Source: Fundidesulfovibrio agrisoli
GTDB lineage: Bacteria; Desulfobacterota; Desulfovibrionia; Desulfovibrionales; Desulfovibrionaceae
Direction: 5' to 3'
Assembly: GCF_022808715.1 (NCBI RefSeq)
Contig: NZ_JAKZKX010000013.1
Span: 1 to 42,996, forward strand
Length of the DNA: 42,996 bases
Shown: positions 7,452 to 15,200 of the stretch, piece by piece
Layout of the letters: the number at the start of each line of letters is the position of its first letter
Position numbering within the stretch: position 1 is the first letter of the stretch
The notes under the pieces: generated by a model
The model's database searches: none
What the model was told of the DNA's origin: nothing
The model's input: the letters and a program-made list of their open reading frames with translations, nothing else
Position numbers and translations under genes: made by a program

Positions 7452-9104
7452 CTAGAGCGAGATGACCACCGGCACCACCACGGGGTCGCGCTCCAGCACC
7501 TTGCGGAAGAAGCGCCGCAGGGAGGAGCGGATGCGCTCCTTGAGCTTGTCCGTGTTGCCGGGGGGCACGTTGTCGATGGTGTCCAGGATGACGCACTTGG
7601 CGTCCTCCAGCACGTGTGAATACTGCTGCTCGAACACGAAGCCCTTGGAGATCAGGTTGGGGCCGATCATCACTTCGCCGGTCTTCTCGTCCATGACCAG
7701 CATCACCACCACCATGCCTTCGCCCGCCAGGAGCTGGCGCTCCTTGAGCACGCTCTGGCCCACGTCGCCCACGCCCTTGCCGTCCACGTAGACCTGCTCC
7801 ACGAGGATGGGGTCCTCCAGGCGGATGCCGCCCTCACCCAGGAAGGTGATGGGCTGGCCGTCCTCGATGATGATGGCCCGCTCCGGGGCCACGCCGTGCT
7901 CCAAGGCCAGGCGGCGGTGCTTGACCAGGTGGCGGTACTCGCCGTGCACGGGGATGAAGAACTTGGGGCGCACGGTGTCCAGCATGATGGCCAGCTCTTC
8001 CTGGTGGGCGTGCCCGGAGGCGTGGATGCCCTGGACGCGCTCGTAGAGCACCTCCGCGCCCTGGCGGTAGAGCTTGTCGATGAGCTTGTGGATGGCCCGG
8101 ATGTTGCCGGGGATGAAGCGCGAGCTCATGAGCACCAGGTCGCCCGGGTGCACGCGCAGCTGGCGGTGCTCGCCCGTGGCCAGGCGCGACAGCGCGGAGA
8201 GCGGCTCGCCCTGGGAGCCGGTGACCAGCAGCACGGACTTGTCCAGGGGCATGGCGGGCAGCTCGTCCATGTCGGCCCAGACCCCGGCGGGCATGCGCAG
8301 GTAGCCCAGGTCGCGGGCCAGCTCGATGTTGGTGGCCAGGCTCCTGCCGGAAACCGCCACGCGCTTGCCCGTGTCGTGCGCCAGGTCGAAGATCTCCTGC
8401 ATGCGCTGGATGTGGCTGGAGAACAGCGTGACCACGATGCGGCCCGTGGCCTTGCGGAAAATCTCGCCCAGGCTCTGCTTGATCTCCATCTCGGTGAGGG
8501 CGAAGCCGTCGCGCTCCACGTTGGTGGAGTCCGACATCATGCACAGCACGCCGGGTTCGGCGAAGCTGCGGAAGGCGTCCAGGTCGGTCTGGTGGCCGTC
8601 CAGCGGGTAGCGGTCGATCTTGAAGTCCCCGGTGTGCACGATGCGCCCGGCCGGGGTCTCGATGCCCAGGCCGTAGCTGTGCACGATGGAGTGGCAGACC
8701 TGGAAGAAATTGAAGGCGAAGGGGCCTATCTCCACGCGCTCGTTCTTCTGCACGGGGCGCAGGTCCGCGTGCTTGAGCAGGCCGTGCTCCTCGAGCTTCT
8801 TGGCAACCAGGGCCAGGGTGAAGGGCGAGCCGTAGATGGGGGCGTCGATGTAGGGCATCAGCCAGGGCAGGGCGCCGATGTGGTCCTCGTGGCCGTGGGT
8901 GAGCACGATGGCCTTGAGCTGCTCCTTGCGGGCCAGGATGAAATCGAAGCGGGGGATGACCACGTCCACGCCGAAGAGGTAGTCCTCGGGGAACATGAGG
9001 CCGCAGTCCACCATGACCAGGCTGCCGTCGCAGCTCAGGCCCATGCAGTTCATGCCGATCTCCCCCAGGCCGCCCAGGGGATAGATGGTCACTGCGGCGG
9101 ACAT
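7452..9104 (-). CDS. rnj: Ribonuclease J (metallo-beta-lactamase / beta-CASP)
   Basis: Endo- and 5'-3' exoribonuclease for mRNA decay and rRNA maturation. It is 550 residues from MSAAVTIYPLGG, which has an AGGAGGT site; a longer in-frame extension to 9308 was rejected. The zinc motif HGHEDH is at residues 70-75. Downstream come MMSDSTNVE, the beta-CASP signature SGRSLATN, TGSQGEPLSAL, and HASGHAHQEEL followed by FIPVHGEYRHL. The C-terminal helical domain is complete. The start lies 16 bases inside the end of the PlsC-like gene, so the two are coupled. Confidence 0.95.
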   Translation of the reverse strand: MSAAVTIYPLGGLGEIGMNCMGLSCDGSLVMVDCGLMFPEDYLFGVDVVIPRFDFILARKEQLKAIVLTHGHEDHIGALPWLMPYIDAPIYGSPFTLALVAKKLEEHGLLKHADLRPVQKNERVEIGPFAFNFFQVCHSIVHSYGLGIETPAGRIVHTGDFKIDRYPLDGHQTDLDAFRSFAEPGVLCMMSDSTNVERDGFALTEMEIKQSLGEIFRKATGRIVVTLFSSHIQRMQEIFDLAHDTGKRVAVSGRSLATNIELARDLGYLRMPAGVWADMDELPAMPLDKSVLLVTGSQGEPLSALSRLATGEHRQLRVHPGDLVLMSSRFIPGNIRAIHKLIDKLYRQGAEVLYERVQGIHASGHAHQEELAIMLDTVRPKFFIPVHGEYRHLVKHRRLALEHGVAPERAIIIEDGQPITFLGEGGIRLEDPILVEQVYVDGKGVGDVGQSVLKERQLLAGEGMVVVMLVMDEKTGEVMIGPNLISKGFVFEQQYSHVLEDAKCVILDTIDNVPPGNTDKLKERIRSSLRRFFRKVLERDPVVVPVVISL

Positions 9105-9823
9105 TGGCGAACCTCCTGGTATGCTGCCCCCATGTAGTCCTGCAGCCAGGCGCGGAAGGCTTCGCGCTCGCGGATGGTGAAGCGCTCGGCCGGGTCGAAG
9201 GCGGGCAGGGCCTTCACGTGCACCACGCCGGGCTTGGGAACCCACTTGCCTCTGGGCAGCACCTCGCCAGAGCCGGAGACGATCACCGGGGCCACGGGGA
9301 TGCCGCACTTGAGGGCCATGATCATGCCGCCGATCTTGAATTCGCCCAGGCGGCTGAAGTCATGGCTGCGGGTGCCCTCGGGGAAGACCACCACGGAGAT
9401 GCCCTTCTTGGCGGCGGCCACCGCGTCGTCGATGGACTTCATGGCCTTGCGCGAGTTCTCCCGCAGGATGGGGATGTGCCCGGTGCGGCGCATGGCCGGC
9501 CCGAAAACGGGTATCTTGAACAGGCTCTCCTTGGCCACGAAGCGCACGTTCCAGCCGCGCAGGGCGTGCACCAGCACCAGGATGTCGAACTGGCTCTGGT
9601 GGTTGGCCAGGAACACGCAGGGCTGCCCCGGCTTCAGGGCGGAGAGGTCCGCGCGGACCTCAACGCCTGAAACGGCCAGGGAAAGCCGGGCCCACAGGCA
9701 CATGAACCAGTGGGCCACGGGGGCGTTCTCCCCGATCCCGGCCGTGAGCCAGCACAGGCAGGAAACGGCGACGAGCAGGGGCAGGAAGAACGCCAGGTAC
9801 GTGATGCGGTACAGAATCGTCAT
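9089..9823 (-). CDS. plsC: 1-acyl-sn-glycerol-3-phosphate acyltransferase (PlsC-like)
   Basis: Inner-membrane acyltransferase that makes phosphatidic acid from lysophosphatidic acid. In 244 residues it shows an N-terminal membrane helix (about 5-30), the catalytic motif H75-Q-S-Q-F-D80 (HX4D), and the glycerol-phosphate motif FPEGTRS at 147-153. A further conserved block is GIPVAPVIVSGSGEVLP. It sits 9 bases after the 71-residue gene and overlaps RNase J by 16 bases. The phospholipid partner plsY is also in this window, at 23899-24495, but in a different operon. Acyl-chain or acceptor variants of the family cannot be excluded. Confidence 0.88.
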   Translation of the reverse strand: MTILYRITYLAFFLPLLVAVSCLCWLTAGIGENAPVAHWFMCLWARLSLAVSGVEVRADLSALKPGQPCVFLANHQSQFDILVLVHALRGWNVRFVAKESLFKIPVFGPAMRRTGHIPILRENSRKAMKSIDDAVAAAKKGISVVVFPEGTRSHDFSRLGEFKIGGMIMALKCGIPVAPVIVSGSGEVLPRGKWVPKPGVVHVKALPAFDPAERFTIREREAFRAWLQDYMGAAYQEVRQCPPQ

Positions 9824-9832
9824 CGTGCTACG

Positions 9833-10048
9833 CTACGCGACGTCCCCTTCGTGGTCGTGGTCGCAGCCGCAGGCGCTCTCGATGGTCACGACGATCTCGG
9901 TGGCGTCACGCAGGGCGCCGGAGAGGTCCTTGAGCTGGGCGGGGGTCAGGTCGTCGGCGTCGAGCAGCTCGGCGGCCTTGAAGACGACGCGCATGGCGTT
10001 TTCCAGCAGCAGGTCCTGGGGATCGATCTCGAAGGTTTCTTCTTCCAC
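9833..10048 (-). CDS. Small protein of unknown function with Cys/His/Asp tail
   Basis: 71 residues, GTG start with an AGGAGA site five bases upstream. The body is acidic and helical (QDLLLENAMRVVFKAAELLD). The C-terminus reads ACGCDHDHEGD, with two Cys and two His close together, so a metal site is possible. It lies 9 bases before the PlsC-like gene and is surely in that operon. I do not recognise a family. Confidence 0.65.
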   Translation of the reverse strand: MEEETFEIDPQDLLLENAMRVVFKAAELLDADDLTPAQLKDLSGALRDATEIVVTIESACGCDHDHEGDVA

Positions 10049-10119
10049 GGTATTCTCCTTGCGATTGGGTGCGGATTTGGTGCGAACAACGGGTCTGTAC
10101 CCTCCGCACGGGCAAAAAG

Positions 10120-10356
10120 CTAGGCCTCGGGAGCCAGATGCCGCATGATGATCTCGAGGTCCGCCGGGCGGGACTTGAGGTTCAGCGACACCGAGTGCCC
10201 GTGCACATGCAGGCTGCCGCCCGCGAACTCCACATATCCGGCCGAGAGCACGGACGAATAGGGGACCAGTTCGCGCATCTCGCCATGGCTGACTCGGCCG
10301 GGGAAGAGGATCGGGGCCGGATGCCCCGCGAAATCCTCGAAGATGATGTACTTCAT
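10120..10356 (-). CDS. Small protein of unknown function
   Basis: 78 residues beginning MKYIIFEDFAGHPAPILFPG, with a strong CGGAGGA site just before the ATG. No signal peptide or membrane segment is seen. The sequence looks like a small beta-rich soluble domain (FAGGSLHVHGHSVSLNL), with an HVHGH cluster in the middle. It is the first of a possible minus-strand unit (this gene, the 71-residue protein, PlsC-like, RNase J), although 71 bases separate it from the next gene. Function unknown. Confidence 0.6.
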   Translation of the reverse strand: MKYIIFEDFAGHPAPILFPGRVSHGEMRELVPYSSVLSAGYVEFAGGSLHVHGHSVSLNLKSRPADLEIIMRHLAPEA

Positions 10357-10456
10357 GGTCGTCCTCCGAGGCTATTGGTAGAGTTTTTCCGGGCTGTTGT
10401 CACGAGGCAGGGCTGCGGTGGGCCCCGGCCGCCGCACGAATGTCACTGCGATGACC

Positions 10457-10522
10457 TTTACAATGCATCAAAAAGTGCATAATAACCGCTGGCTGAACAA
10501 CGCATGTAAAGCCAATTTACAT
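10457..10522 (+). promoter_or_regulatory. Promoter with two dyads, putative operators
   Basis: TTTACA (10457-10462) and an AT-rich -10 region (ATAATA, about 10479-10484) form a plausible promoter. An imperfect dyad ATGCAT-N6-GTGCAT (10463-10480) occupies its spacer. A perfect dyad ATGTAAA-N5-TTTACAT (10504-10522) lies 20 bases before the start codon of the unknown protein at 10542. This is the AT-richest stretch in its neighbourhood and looks like a repressor-controlled promoter. Confidence 0.55.
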
Positions 10523-10541
10523 ATATATCAGGTTGATAGCA

Positions 10542-11075
10542 ATGAACCAAGTCCCCATGAACCTTCGCCGCCTGGTGGCCGACGTGCTGCCCAAGGGTTT
10601 CGAGGTCGCCCGCGCAGGCGAGGACGAACCCGCTGGCGGCTACGCCTACTTCTACGTCACCGACCCGGACCAGCGCCGCCGCACCTTCTCCCACGCGACG
10701 CCCACCCTGGACGAGCTCTACGGCGAGATCCGCAAGCTGGCCGTGGAAGTGCGCCGCCTGGACTACTGGAAGCGCAAGTCCGAGATCTCCGACGCGGACA
10801 TCGACGCCCTGGTGGAGAGCGTGTGCACCAACATGCCCAAGTTCAAGGGCCAGCGCTGGGGCTACGCCGCCAAGGACATGACCACCCCCTGCTGCGGCAC
10901 CAAGATTCCGGCGGGCAAATGGTGGATCCACGAGGACGCCGGAATGCTCGGCCAGTTCGCGCCCATCGCCGCCAATGCGGGCTCCCCCGACGTGGTGTTC
11001 ATGGACGCCCAGGACTTCGCCCGCTACCTCATCGAGCGCAAGGAGTCGCGCTTCGAGAGGTCCGTGCGCCAGTAA
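10542..11075 (+). CDS. Protein of unknown function with a CCGTKIPAGKWW motif
   Basis: 177 residues starting MNQVPMNLRRLVADVLP. A TTG three codons upstream is in frame but less likely. The first half is helical and charged. The second half carries a compact Cys/Trp motif, TPCCGTKIPAGKWWIHED, followed by a hydrophobic stretch (GMLGQFAPIAANAG). No signal peptide or membrane helix is seen. The gene is monocistronic, with an operator-like dyad just upstream and a strong terminator after it. The family is not recognised; a regulated cytoplasmic protein, perhaps metal-binding, is a guess. Confidence 0.7.
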   Translation: MNQVPMNLRRLVADVLPKGFEVARAGEDEPAGGYAYFYVTDPDQRRRTFSHATPTLDELYGEIRKLAVEVRRLDYWKRKSEISDADIDALVESVCTNMPKFKGQRWGYAAKDMTTPCCGTKIPAGKWWIHEDAGMLGQFAPIAANAGSPDVVFMDAQDFARYLIERKESRFERSVRQ

Positions 11076-11099
11076 CGGCCGCATCGCTTCGATTTTCAA

Positions 11100-11132
11100 G
11101 CCGCCGCGGGGGTGACCCCGCGGCGGCTTTTC
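11100..11132 (+). terminator. Intrinsic terminator after the 177-residue protein
   Basis: Perfect 12-bp stem GCCGCCGCGGGG/CCCCGCGGCGGC, loop GTGA, then TTTTCATT. It lies 24 bases after the stop codon. Confidence 0.85.
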
Positions 11133-11192
11133 ATTGTCGGCCCAATGGATTGTTCCGGGCCCGTCAGCGGGCGGCCCCTTCAACATGCGAAG

Positions 11193-11228
11193 AAAGCCCC
11201 GCGCCGAGGTTTCGGCGCGGGGCTTTTT
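11193..11228. terminator. Bidirectional terminator between convergent genes
   Basis: Perfect 15-bp stem AAAGCCCCGCGCCGA with its complement and loop GGTT, with five T on the plus side and TTTCTT on the minus side. It lies 27 bases past the end of the minus-strand epimerase gene and probably ends that transcript. Confidence 0.8.
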
Positions 11229-11254
11229 ATTGCGGGCGATTGGGCCGCCGGGCG

Positions 11255-12334
11255 CTACATCTTCCCCAGCAGCTCCAACTCCTTCTCGTGCTCCTGGACC
11301 CACACGAACAGGTCCTCCAGGATGTTGCGGGCGCTCTTCTTGGGCGTCCAGCCGAAGGTCTCGCGCACCTTGGCGGTGTCCGTGAGGTAGATGGCCATGT
11401 CCGCCGGGCGGTTTTCGGTTTCGCGCAGCACCTCGATGCGGTTGCCGGTGATCTCCTCGCAGAGCATGGTGGTCTCCAGAAGCGAGAGGCTGACTTCCAG
11501 GCCGCCGCCCACGTTGAAGATGCCGCCGTCGGCCTTGCCCCAATCCGCCAGCTGCAATTCGAGCAGATCGAACAGGTCCGCCGGGTGGAACAGGTCGCGC
11601 ACCTGTTTTCCCGAGCCGCCGAAGCCGATGTACTTGAGCTTGCGCTTGAAATAGTGGGCCTGCATCCACAGCGAGAACACGCCCTGGTCCACCTTGCCGA
11701 ACTGCCAGGGTCCCGCGATCACGCCGCAGCGGTTGACCACGCCGCGCACGCCGTACATGGCGCGGTACTCCTCCAGCACGAACTCCGAGCAGAGCTTGGT
11801 GGCCCCGTACATGGACTTGGCCCCGTAGATGGGGAAGTTCTCGGCCACGCCGCGCGGGCTCCAGCCTTGGGGGCCGTCCTCGGTGGACCACACCAGGCGC
11901 GTGGCCCCTTCGGTCACGGGCACGGCGTTCAGCGGATCATAGGCGTAGACCCGGCTGGTGGAGAGGAACACCACGTCCGCCTTGTGCTTGCGGCAGACCT
12001 CCAGGCAGTTGATGGTGCCGGTGAGGTTGGTGTTGATGAGGTATTCGGGGCTGCCGCCGAACCCGGCCAGCACGGAGGGCTCGGCCGAGCACTCCAGCAG
12101 CAGGTCGATCTTGGACTCGAAGCTCAAGTCCTCGGTGTTGCGGATGTCGCCGTGCACGAAGCGGATGCCCGCGTCGGCCAGACGGCTCAGGTTGAACTCA
12201 GAGCCCCGGCGCTTCAGGTTGTCCAGGACGATGATCTCCTGCTCCGGGTAGCGGGCCTTGAAGGCCATGGCCAGGTTGGAGCCCACGAAGCCGGCCCCGC
12301 CGGTGACCAGGATGGCGCCGTCGTACTTTTTCAT
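11255..12334 (-). CDS. NAD-dependent sugar epimerase, CDP-paratose 2-epimerase-like
   Basis: Extended short-chain dehydrogenase of 359 residues. The Rossmann motif TGGAGFVG is at residues 11-18, then LDNLKRRGSEFN and FVHGDIRN, both characteristic of the CDP-paratose/tyvelose epimerase branch. The catalytic Y176-G-A-T-K180 is present. The later segments NRCGVIAGPWQFGKVDQGV and FGGSGKQVRDLFH also fit. Product: a nucleotide-linked deoxysugar for surface polysaccharide, but the exact substrate is inferred. The start at MKKYDGA is chosen from the Rossmann fold position; an upstream extension to 12523 lies in repeat DNA. No other sugar genes adjoin it, so it seems to be a stand-alone unit behind its own promoter. 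Confidence 0.82.
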   Translation of the reverse strand: MKKYDGAILVTGGAGFVGSNLAMAFKARYPEQEIIVLDNLKRRGSEFNLSRLADAGIRFVHGDIRNTEDLSFESKIDLLLECSAEPSVLAGFGGSPEYLINTNLTGTINCLEVCRKHKADVVFLSTSRVYAYDPLNAVPVTEGATRLVWSTEDGPQGWSPRGVAENFPIYGAKSMYGATKLCSEFVLEEYRAMYGVRGVVNRCGVIAGPWQFGKVDQGVFSLWMQAHYFKRKLKYIGFGGSGKQVRDLFHPADLFDLLELQLADWGKADGGIFNVGGGLEVSLSLLETTMLCEEITGNRIEVLRETENRPADMAIYLTDTAKVRETFGWTPKKSARNILEDLFVWVQEHEKELELLGKM

Positions 12335-12461
12335 GTTTCCCTCTGGGTGGAGCCGACCTGCATGCAGCGGGCCGGACGTGCGGCTGTGTTTCGTGGGCCG
12401 CGTATCAGGTGAAGGCCGGGAAGGGAAGACCCGCCGGTGAACGCAGACCGGGTGGCCTGTC

Positions 12462-12490
12462 AATAAAGCGCATTGTAACAGCCTGTTCAA
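12462..12490 (-). promoter_or_regulatory. Possible promoter of the epimerase gene
   Basis: On the minus strand TTGAAC (12485-12490) and TTTATT (12462-12467) are 17 bases apart. The -35 lies inside the edge of the 125-bp palindrome, so the repeat may supply part of the promoter. Confidence 0.4.
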
Positions 12491-12602
12491 GAAACCCGCT
12501 GGCAAGGCGCAAGGGAAAGTCAAGGCCGAAGCGTAGCTGGCCTACGCGAGGGTTTGACTTTTCCGCGGCAACGCAGCCAGCGGGGATTCTGGGGCAGGCT
12601 GT
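12478..12602. repeat. 125-bp nested palindromic element
   Basis: Five nested arm pairs are visible: ACAGCCTG/CAGGCTGT at the ends, CCGCTGGC/GCCAGCGG, GGAAAGTCAA/TTGACTTTTCC (one extra base), and a central GCGTAG-CTGGC-CTACGC. The outer right arm touches the stop codon of the MFS gene. It is too long for an ordinary terminator. It resembles a miniature palindromic mobile element or cruciform-forming repeat. A degenerate half copy lies at about 7410-7442. Confidence 0.75.
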
Positions 12603-13735
12603 CAGGCCCTCTCGGTGCGCACCAGCTGGGCCAGGCCCAGGGAGGCCACGGCCAGGGCCGCGCCCGTGAGGAATGGGATGCGGTAGTTGAAGGTCCAGAG
12701 CCAGCCGCCCAGGGCCGGGATGAACACCGCGGCCACGTGGTTGATGGTGAAGCCCACGGCCGAGGAGGGCGCGATGTCGGGCTTGTCCGCGATCTTCTGC
12801 AAGTAGGTGCGGATGCAGACCACGAAATTGAAGGCCAGGCTGTCCAGGATGAACATGGCTCCGGCCACCAGGTGCGACTCGGTGTAGGCGTAGGTGACGA
12901 AAACCAGGATGGCGCAGACGTACTCGATGCTCATGAGCGCCCGCTCGCCGAAGCGGTTGATCATGCGCCCGATCACAGGGTTGGCCACCCAGGCCACCAG
13001 GTTGTTGACCACGAACAGGGCGCTCATGGTGGACAGGGAGTATTCGAACTTCTTCACCAGCAGGTAGGCCGCGAAGACCATGAAGATCTGGCGGCGCGCC
13101 CCGGAGAGGAAGGTCAGGGCGTAGTAGATCCAGTAGCGGGCGCGCAGGACCATCTTCTTGTGCTGGGGGGGCATGTCCTTGTCGGAGGGGTCCTGGAACA
13201 GGGCCCAGAAGCCCAGCAGGGCCACGAAGCCGCCCACCAGCCCGAACAGGGTGGGGTAGCCCAGGCGGCCAGCCAGCAGGTAGATGAACACGCCCACCGC
13301 GATGTTGGCGATGGCCGAGGCGGCCCGGAGCCTCCCCAGAATCACCGGGGCCATCTCCAGGCTGAAGTATTGCAGAGAGAGCGACTGGTTGAGCGGCTCG
13401 AAGAAATGGAAACCCGTGGACATGAGCAGCGTGGTGAACACCACGCCCCAGAAACTCGGCGCCAGCCCCGAGACCGAGACGCCCACCCCCAGCACCAGCA
13501 CGGAGAGCGCGGCCGCGCGGTGCTCGCTCATGATGAGCAGCAGGTAGATGACCAGCAGGGAGAGGAAGCCCGGAACCTCGCGCACGGAGTGCACCAGGCC
13601 CATCTCGAACGGCCCGAGCCCGGCGGCCTCCACCGCGAAGTTGTTGATGAGCGTCACCCAGCCCTGCATGCCAATCTGGGAGGCCACCGCGGTTACGAGA
13701 AGAAACAGATACATCCTGCGCTGGGGTATGGACAT
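12602..13735 (-). CDS. Major facilitator superfamily transporter
   Basis: 377-residue inner-membrane protein with about 11-12 hydrophobic segments. The N-terminus reads MYLFLLVTAVASQIGMQGW. A charged cytoplasmic loop (DPSDKDMPPQHKKM) splits the two six-helix halves near residue 190. A second-half loop has NPVIGRMINRFGERALM, which matches the MFS A-like motif (G-x-x-x-D/R-R-x-G-R-x). No substrate can be inferred. The ribosome-binding site is weak. It is transcribed alone. The palindromic element begins at its stop codon and separates it from the epimerase. Confidence 0.8.
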   Translation of the reverse strand: MSIPQRRMYLFLLVTAVASQIGMQGWVTLINNFAVEAAGLGPFEMGLVHSVREVPGFLSLLVIYLLLIMSEHRAAALSVLVLGVGVSVSGLAPSFWGVVFTTLLMSTGFHFFEPLNQSLSLQYFSLEMAPVILGRLRAASAIANIAVGVFIYLLAGRLGYPTLFGLVGGFVALLGFWALFQDPSDKDMPPQHKKMVLRARYWIYYALTFLSGARRQIFMVFAAYLLVKKFEYSLSTMSALFVVNNLVAWVANPVIGRMINRFGERALMSIEYVCAILVFVTYAYTESHLVAGAMFILDSLAFNFVVCIRTYLQKIADKPDIAPSSAVGFTINHVAAVFIPALGGWLWTFNYRIPFLTGAALAVASLGLAQLVRTERA

Positions 13736-13839
13736 GGGGCCGCCTGTTGGTCGAAAACTGCGTCTAGGCCGATGATTCCTGCCAGAAAACTCCCCTCCGG
13801 TCGAGCCTCAAGGCGCTCCCGCCCGCCGGGAGGGTGTTG

Positions 13840-13868
13840 TTGACAGCGCGCGGCTGGGGTTTTAGACG
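13840..13868 (+). promoter_or_regulatory. Possible promoter of the diguanylate cyclase gene
   Basis: TTGACA (13840-13845), 17-base spacer, TAGACG (13863-13868). This would give a leader of about 130 bases to the ATG at 14006. The 270-base spacer holds nothing else I can support. Confidence 0.4.
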
Positions 13869-14005
13869 CCATACATGGAAAGCGCATCCCGTGTTGCTTC
13901 CGCCTTTACGGATGCGGACCGTCATCAGGAGGTTTCCGGCGTAGCGCGCCGTGCGGCTTCCGGACGCCCCCTGCGCGCCGGACCCCCAGCCTCCGTCCTC
14001 CGCAG

Positions 14006-15193
14006 ATGATCGACCTGAACACCGCCCTGCTGCTGGGCTTCCTGCTGCAATTCGCCATGGGCATGGTCATGGTGCTGGCCTACACCCTGCGCGCGGCCTA
14101 TCCCGGGTTCCGCTCCTGGACCTTCGCCCTGATCTGCTGGGTCTTCGCCGGGGGGAGCTTCTACGCCCGGAGCGTGCTGGGCGAGATGCCTTCGGTGGTG
14201 CTTACCAACGGGCTCTATTTCACCAGCATCCTGCTGTTCTACAGCGGGCTGGCCCGTTTCTACGGTTTCGACAGGGACCGCTCCCGGCAGCGCCAGAATT
14301 TCTTCGTCGCTTTGAGCATGTACGCGGTGGTGCTCTGCTTCCTATTCGTGAAGAACGACCTCCACGTGCGCGTGCTGCTCAACAGCCTGACCATGGGCGT
14401 GCTCATGGTGCGCACGGGACTGGACGCCCTGCGGGGCTCGCGCGGGCGTTGCCTCCCGATCCAGAGGCTGCTCTCCTGGTGTTTCTTCGTGCTTGCCGCG
14501 CTTCTGGTGTGCAGGGGCCTCATGGTCTGGTTCATGAGCCCGGAGGCGGACATCCTGCGCCAGGGCTCGGGCCTTCTGCCCTTGCTGGTGGGGAACATCC
14601 TGAGCATCGTGGTGATGGTCTTTTGCCTCATCACGCTCACCAGCTGCCGCCTGGAGGAGGAGCTGCTCCAGGCGCAGGAGCGTCTGCGCGAGCAGGCCCA
14701 GCACGACGGCCTGACGGGCCTGTTCAACCGCCGGCATTTCTCCGAGCTGGCCGCTCAGGCCGCCCGGCAGGCGAAGCGTTACAAACAGCCCCTGAGCGTG
14801 ATCCTCTTCGACATGGACGGGTTCAAGAACATCAACGACACTTTCGGCCACGCCATCGGGGACGACGTGCTTCGCACGGCGGCCGCAACCTGCCGCAAGG
14901 TGCTGCGACAGGCGGACGTTGCCGCCCGCTGGGGCGGCGAGGAATTCGCGGTGCTGTTGCCCCAGACCGGTCTGGCCGGGGCCCTGGAGACGGCGGAGAG
15001 GCTGCGTGAATGCCTGGAGGGCCAGAGGGCCGGGCAGGCCGGGGAACTGGCGGCCACGGCCAGCTTCGGCGTGGCCTCCCTGACCGGAGACGAGGACGTG
15101 GAGGGGCTGCTGCTGCGCGCCGACGCCTACCTCTACGAGGCCAAGCGCGACGGCCGCAACCGGGTGAAGGCCCAGACGCCCGGGCGGGGCTGA
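14006..15193 (+). CDS. Membrane-bound diguanylate cyclase (GGDEF)
   Basis: Makes cyclic di-GMP from two GTP. The 395-residue protein begins with six or seven membrane helices (residues 5-210) of an uncharacterised sensor type. A short coiled-coil linker (about 214-232) leads into a full GGDEF domain: HDGLTGLFNRRHF, ILFDMDGFKNINDTFGH, and the active-site loop GGEEF at 310-314. The inhibitory site RxxD (R301-Q-A-D304) stands exactly five residues before it, so product feedback is expected. No EAL or HD-GYP domain is attached. The stimulus is unknown. The gene is alone on its strand, convergent with the aldehyde dehydrogenase. Confidence 0.92.
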   Translation: MIDLNTALLLGFLLQFAMGMVMVLAYTLRAAYPGFRSWTFALICWVFAGGSFYARSVLGEMPSVVLTNGLYFTSILLFYSGLARFYGFDRDRSRQRQNFFVALSMYAVVLCFLFVKNDLHVRVLLNSLTMGVLMVRTGLDALRGSRGRCLPIQRLLSWCFFVLAALLVCRGLMVWFMSPEADILRQGSGLLPLLVGNILSIVVMVFCLITLTSCRLEEELLQAQERLREQAQHDGLTGLFNRRHFSELAAQAARQAKRYKQPLSVILFDMDGFKNINDTFGHAIGDDVLRTAAATCRKVLRQADVAARWGGEEFAVLLPQTGLAGALETAERLRECLEGQRAGQAGELAATASFGVASLTGDEDVEGLLLRADAYLYEAKRDGRNRVKAQTPGRG

Positions 15194-15200
15194 CAGCGGC

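Noticed and set aside
9105-9308. N-terminal extension of RNase J
   Set aside because: The extra 68 residues are the other frame of the PlsC-like gene and lack any RNase J similarity; a good ribosome-binding site precedes 9104.
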